A stretch of 8,734 nt of DNA from contig CASFFI010000084.1 in the NCBI GenBank assembly GCA_949293925.1, positions 1-8,734 of the forward strand, read 5' to 3'. Of this stretch, positions 6,325-8,734 are shown piece by piece. The notes beneath the pieces are model-generated. The model made no database searches. It was not told the origin of the DNA and saw nothing but the letters and a program-made list of their open reading frames with translations. A program made the translations under genes and the position numbers. How positions within the stretch are numbered: position 1 is the stretch's first letter; the number at the start of each line of letters is the position of its first letter. This DNA is from an uncultured Christensenella sp. (lineage in GTDB: Bacteria; Bacillota; Clostridia; Christensenellales; UBA1242).

Positions 6325-6664
6325 TGGTGGAGATGTCGGGCATCGCATCCCAAGTCCAATTACATAACCCTATACTGCACTACACGCTTATTTAAGATTT
6401 AATTTTCGTCAAAAGATTAAGCCTTAACACTATCTATTGCTTAGCCTTTAATACAATTTGAACGCAAGGCAAAGTTCAAAAGGTTGCCAATCAATGACGA
6501 CAATCCTTAGATATTGGCACTCTAAGGTTATCGGCCCAGGCGTATTACGCAGCTACAGGCATTTCGCTATTTTCGTTTGCGATTAACTTTTTTTGCAATT
6601 TTACAAGTTGCAACTTGGCGTGCACAATATAAGATGATATAACTGTCGAAACTATTTCATCCCC
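6325..6664 (-). ncRNA. ssrA: Transfer-messenger RNA (tmRNA)
   Basis: tmRNA rescues ribosomes stalled on broken mRNAs: charged with alanine it enters the A site with SmpB, and its short reading frame adds a degradation tag. The 340-nt gene starts GGGGATG and ends CATCTCC-ACCA. These ends pair as a 7-bp acceptor stem with a G3-U wobble, the alanine identity element. GTTTCGACAG lies near the 5' end as in other tmRNAs. A long-range helix can form between TATATTGTGC near the 5' side and GTGCAGTATA near the 3' side. The tag frame encodes ANENSEMPVAA. The T-arm is unusual: stem TTGGG/CCCGA around an eight-base loop ATGCGATG instead of TTCGAnT. CCA is encoded. The gene has its own promoter and terminator and follows the smpB cluster. 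Identification is secure; exact ends are within a base or two. Confidence 0.96.
6545..6580 (-). other. tmRNA tag-peptide reading frame (ANENSEMPVAA)
   Basis: The resume codon GCA at 6578-6580 begins GCA AAC GAA AAT AGC and the frame ends GTA GCT GCG TAA. It encodes 11 residues that follow the alanine carried by tmRNA. The start ANEN and the final AA are typical; AA is the ClpXP-type degradation signal. The Met-Pro-Val before it differs from the commoner YALAA/VALAA endings. Confidence 0.93.
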
Positions 6665-6668
6665 ATAT

Positions 6669-6702
6669 ATTATAGTGTAACACATAATAAAATTTTAGTC
6701 AA
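6669..6702 (-). promoter_or_regulatory. ssrA promoter, -35 box inside the end of the upstream gene
   Basis: TTGACT (6697-6702) on the minus strand overlaps the last codons and stop of the 299-aa gene. Two -10 choices exist: TGT-TACACT (6674-6679) at 17 bp with an extended TG, or a perfect TATAAT (6669-6674) at 22 bp, a poor spacing. Either would start transcription at or just upstream of the mature 5' GGGG (6664), which RNase P would trim. Confidence 0.65.
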
Positions 6703-7594
6703 TATTTAATTGTAAGTCTGAATTGTTACCATTTCTTAATTTTAAATATTTTTGTTTTAAGTCAAAAGCAATTGCTGAATTTATCAATTTTCCGTCATAA
6801 ATTTCATCAATTACTAATTTTCTTGCATCATCGTTTTCAATCCCAGAATTTCTTAATTCATCATATCTATTTAAAATAAATCTCAAAATATTTGAATTTA
6901 ATTTAAGTCTATATTTATTTTTTAAATATTCTACAACTTCCAAAAGTATTTTTATTTCGTTGTTATTATCCACAAATACTATAGGTTCGTTATTTATAAT
7001 TTTTGTAAATGTTGAATAATTTTTTTTATCTCTTTTGTATTTGCTATCGTTTGAAGGCAACAAAAGATAATATTGCAAACTTCTTTTTTCTCCATTACTA
7101 AAATCTTTTATTGATTTATTATTAACAAAAGTTCCCAAATAATCAACAAAAACCCTTCTTAGTTCATTGATTTCGCTCTGACCATTATGTAAGCCTATAT
7201 CAAAAACTTCCAAAAAACTTTCAAAACAATTGTTGTATCTCCATCTAGTTCCACCAATTTTTTTAGCTGTAGCGCTAATATGATACACCGATTTACACAT
7301 AGGGTCTAATTGTCTTATTAAAACTTTAAAGTAACTTTCGTAATCATTTTTATAAGGACTATAAACTTTTGTATAAAAATTTTCACCCAAAACATCAATT
7401 ATATTCAAAAAATTTTTGAAATCTAATAACATAAATTTAGATTTTGCAAAATAATAAATATCATTTATTTTTTTCCTGCTCTCGTCTTCTAATTCATATT
7501 TATAATAATCAGCAACATATCTTTCATTTACTGTTCCATTTCTCAACAAATTATCATATACAATTTGGTCTTCATCATCAAGTTCGAACATCAT
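6695..7594 (-). CDS. Unknown 299-aa protein between smpB and ssrA
   Basis: I do not recognise this protein. It is probably soluble: no signal peptide or membrane segment is visible. The N-terminus is acidic (FELDDEDQIVYDNLL) and the body rich in Asn, Lys, Tyr and Asp. Residues 84-135 carry most of the distinctive residues, including RQLDPMC, ISATAKKIGGTRWRYNNC and DIGLHNG. The C-terminal 90 residues look all-helical (KILLEVVEYLKNKYRL, NILRFILNRYDELRNSG, DDARKLVIDEIYDG). AGGAG (7600-7604) sits five bases before the first of two adjacent ATG codons. The gene begins 14 nt after the smpB stop and ends 30 nt before tmRNA, so it is surely co-transcribed with smpB. A link to ribosome rescue is a guess from position alone; no helicase, nuclease or methylase motif is visible. 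Confidence 0.85.
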   Translation of the reverse strand: MMFELDDEDQIVYDNLLRNGTVNERYVADYYKYELEDESRKKINDIYYFAKSKFMLLDFKNFLNIIDVLGENFYTKVYSPYKNDYESYFKVLIRQLDPMCKSVYHISATAKKIGGTRWRYNNCFESFLEVFDIGLHNGQSEINELRRVFVDYLGTFVNNKSIKDFSNGEKRSLQYYLLLPSNDSKYKRDKKNYSTFTKIINNEPIVFVDNNNEIKILLEVVEYLKNKYRLKLNSNILRFILNRYDELRNSGIENDDARKLVIDEIYDGKLINSAIAFDLKQKYLKLRNGNNSDLQLNID

Positions 7595-7608
7595 TTTATC
7601 TCCTCTAT

Positions 7609-8049
7609 CTAGTATTGTATTCCATTTCGCCTTTTAATGTCCAGTTCTTTTAAAGTTTCTCTTTTATCATACAATTTTTTACCTTTAGCAATAGCAATTT
7701 CAATTTTTAAATACGAACCTTTAAAGTACGCTCTAACAGGCACTATAGTGTACCCTTGCCTTTCTTTTGCTTTTTTAAGTTTTGAAATTTCTGATTTATT
7801 TAACAATAACTTTCTGTCTAGTTTTGGATCGTTAGAATATTTATTCTTAGCGAATGCTTTGTCATAAGGAGCAATATAGCTATTTTTTAAAAATACCTCA
7901 TTATTCTTTATAAAAACAAAAGATTCGTTTATGCTCATATGACCACTTCTGCACGATTTAATCTCATTTCCATTTAAAACAATACCTGCTTCAAATTTAT
8001 CTTGTAAAAAATAGTTATAATTTGCGTATTTATTGCTACAAACTAACAT
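7609..8049 (-). CDS. smpB: SsrA-binding protein SmpB
   Basis: SmpB binds the tRNA-like domain of tmRNA and places it in the A site of stalled ribosomes, its C-terminal tail standing in for codon-anticodon pairing. The 146 residues match the family throughout: NKYANYNYFL and EAGIVLNGNEIKSCRSG near the start, NESFVFIKNNEVFL, NSYIAPY, DPKLDRKLLLNKSEI at 74-88, TIVPVRAYFK, and AKGKKLYDKR at 121-130. The tail after DKR is short (16 residues) compared with many homologues. The ATG at 8047-8049 overlaps the TAG of the preceding gene (8043-8045), and the ribosome-binding GAGGAG lies in that gene's last codons, so translation of the two is probably coupled. Its RNA partner ssrA lies 944 nt downstream on the same strand. 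Confidence 0.97.
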   Translation of the reverse strand: MLVCSNKYANYNYFLQDKFEAGIVLNGNEIKSCRSGHMSINESFVFIKNNEVFLKNSYIAPYDKAFAKNKYSNDPKLDRKLLLNKSEISKLKKAKERQGYTIVPVRAYFKGSYLKIEIAIAKGKKLYDKRETLKELDIKRRNGIQY

Positions 8050-8576
8050 CCAAACTCCTCAAAAACTATTATACCAGAACCATTATCATAGATATTAAAA
8101 CCTATGCTTTTAAAATAATCTATCAAACTTTTTTTAGAATTTGTTAATTCTATTAAATATTTTTTAATTTCATTTTTATCACAACCTGTTATTTCATTTA
8201 AAAAATCTACTAGGTTTTGATTTTCTTTAAATTCTAATCGTCTTCCTTTAGATTGTAAAATATCTTCTAATACAACAACAGCCTGCAACAGACTGTGAAA
8301 AGTGAATTTACTTCCATTCACTTTTGATAAATATACAGCATCATTAGATAATTCTAAACTTGTTTCAGGTTTTACTTCATCGCTAGAACATTCAACTATG
8401 CATTCTAAAATCTTTTTACAACGAGGACTTGCGTTTTCATTGATTTTATTAGTTGTATTTAATTCTAATGCAAGCGCAAATAAATTATCTATAACATTTG
8501 TATCAGTCGTTGTAGATTGTGGTCTTTTTACCTTTATGTTTTTAACTTTATTACCTTTTATGTTTCCCCAAGACAT
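8043..8576 (-). CDS. Unknown 177-aa protein overlapping the smpB start
   Basis: I do not recognise this protein. It has a basic, flexible N-terminus (MSWGNIKGNKVKNIKVKRPQ), then helices, and no membrane segment. Five cysteines are present; three lie close together in CKKILECIVEC (53, 59, 63) and one is the C-terminal residue 177. Residues 91-110 (FTFHSLLQAVVVLEDILQSK) and 118-160 look helical, and the last 20 residues look like strands (FNIYDNGSGIIVFEEF). AAGGA (8581-8585) four bases before the ATG supports the start. The gene overlaps smpB by seven bases and probably shares its transcript. In many Bacillota rnr (RNase R) precedes smpB; this protein shows no RNase R or S1 motif and is far too short. 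A nucleic-acid-binding role is only suggested by the basic tail. Confidence 0.82.
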   Translation of the reverse strand: MSWGNIKGNKVKNIKVKRPQSTTTDTNVIDNLFALALELNTTNKINENASPRCKKILECIVECSSDEVKPETSLELSNDAVYLSKVNGSKFTFHSLLQAVVVLEDILQSKGRRLEFKENQNLVDFLNEITGCDKNEIKKYLIELTNSKKSLIDYFKSIGFNIYDNGSGIIVFEEFGC

Positions 8577-8631
8577 TTTTTCCTTCTTTATTTAATTATT
8601 AATTATTTAATATTTTTATTTTTTTAATTTT

Positions 8632-8734
8632 TTATTTTTTTAATTTTCTATGTTTATATTGTTCTAATTCTTTTTCTATATTAATATTATAAAATTCAAA
8701 TCCTGATGTATGAATTTTATCATTTATAGGAATA
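8632..8734 (-). CDS. C-terminal end of an unidentified gene (partial)
   Basis: This is the only minus-strand frame open from the window edge to a TAA at 8632-8634. It gives 33 residues, starting IPINDKIHTSGFEFYN and ending in a charged helix, ELEQYKHRKLKK. The other two frames stop within the first few codons. The short fragment shows no motif I can name. A basic tail of this kind occurs in many RNA-binding proteins but proves nothing. It ends 55 bp before the 177-aa gene with only AT-rich DNA between, so the two may be in one operon. Confidence 0.55.
   Translation of the reverse strand, partial: IPINDKIHTSGFEFYNINIEKELEQYKHRKLKK

Noticed and set aside
7444..8595. Plus-strand frames at 7444-7653, 7637-7867 and 8302-8595
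   Set aside because: They are antisense to the 299-aa gene, smpB and the 177-aa gene, which have ribosome-binding sites and tight operon spacing.
1..8734. Alternative genetic code (TGA as Trp), suggested by the absence of TGA stops
   Set aside because: TGG encodes Trp throughout, no gene needs read-through of TGA, and preference for TAA/TAG is expected in AT-rich genomes.
1..8734. CRISPR array, insertion sequence, tRNA cluster or prophage attachment site
   Set aside because: No direct-repeat/spacer pattern, transposase, integrase or tRNA gene other than tmRNA was seen. tmRNA genes are known integration sites, but no integrase or duplicated 3' end is present here.

Overview
The window is very AT-rich. 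Every gene I can support, including the one RNA gene, lies on the minus strand. Low GC, Shine-Dalgarno starts, sigma-A-type promoters, an rsmF-like/U32 gene set, a desulfoferrodoxin-type gene and an smpB-ssrA neighbourhood all fit an anaerobic low-GC Bacillota bacterium (Clostridia or a related, possibly uncultured, lineage). I cannot place it more finely. Stops are all TAA or TAG, Trp is encoded by TGG, and nothing requires a non-standard code.

Reading in the direction of transcription (high to low coordinates): the window opens with the C-terminal tail of an unidentified gene (8632-8734). Next comes a tight cluster: a 177-aa unknown protein (8043-8576) whose stop overlaps the start of smpB (7609-8049), then a 299-aa unknown protein (6695-7594) 14 nt after smpB, then the tmRNA gene ssrA (6325-6664). 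The ssrA -35 box lies in the last codons of the 299-aa gene, and a strong intrinsic terminator follows at 6281-6319. Both partners of trans-translation ribosome rescue (SmpB and tmRNA) are thus interleaved with two unrecognised proteins. The tmRNA encodes the tag ANENSEMPVAA and has an abnormal T-loop.

An AT-rich gap with a candidate promoter and a perfect 19-bp palindrome precedes a 116-aa desulfoferrodoxin-like protein (5695-6045). This protein keeps a cysteine-rich N-terminus but has lost the recognisable iron ligands of the superoxide-reductase site. Next is a promoter so close to the start of a long U32-family protein (3389-5527) that the mRNA should be leaderless. This is followed by a 174-aa unknown protein with a TTG start and two copies of a TGLEN-containing repeat (2789-3313), and an RsmF-like rRNA cytosine-C5 methyltransferase (1384-2685).

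The window ends with a strong promoter and the first 424 residues of a membrane-anchored, cysteine-free, highly charged helical protein (1-1272). It has an eight-Asp run and an 18-residue helical repeat, and continues beyond the window. The recognisable genes mostly concern ribosome modification and rescue (RsmF, U32/RlhA-type, SmpB, tmRNA). The most interesting unknowns are the two proteins flanking smpB, the degenerate desulfoferrodoxin and the TGLEN-repeat protein.
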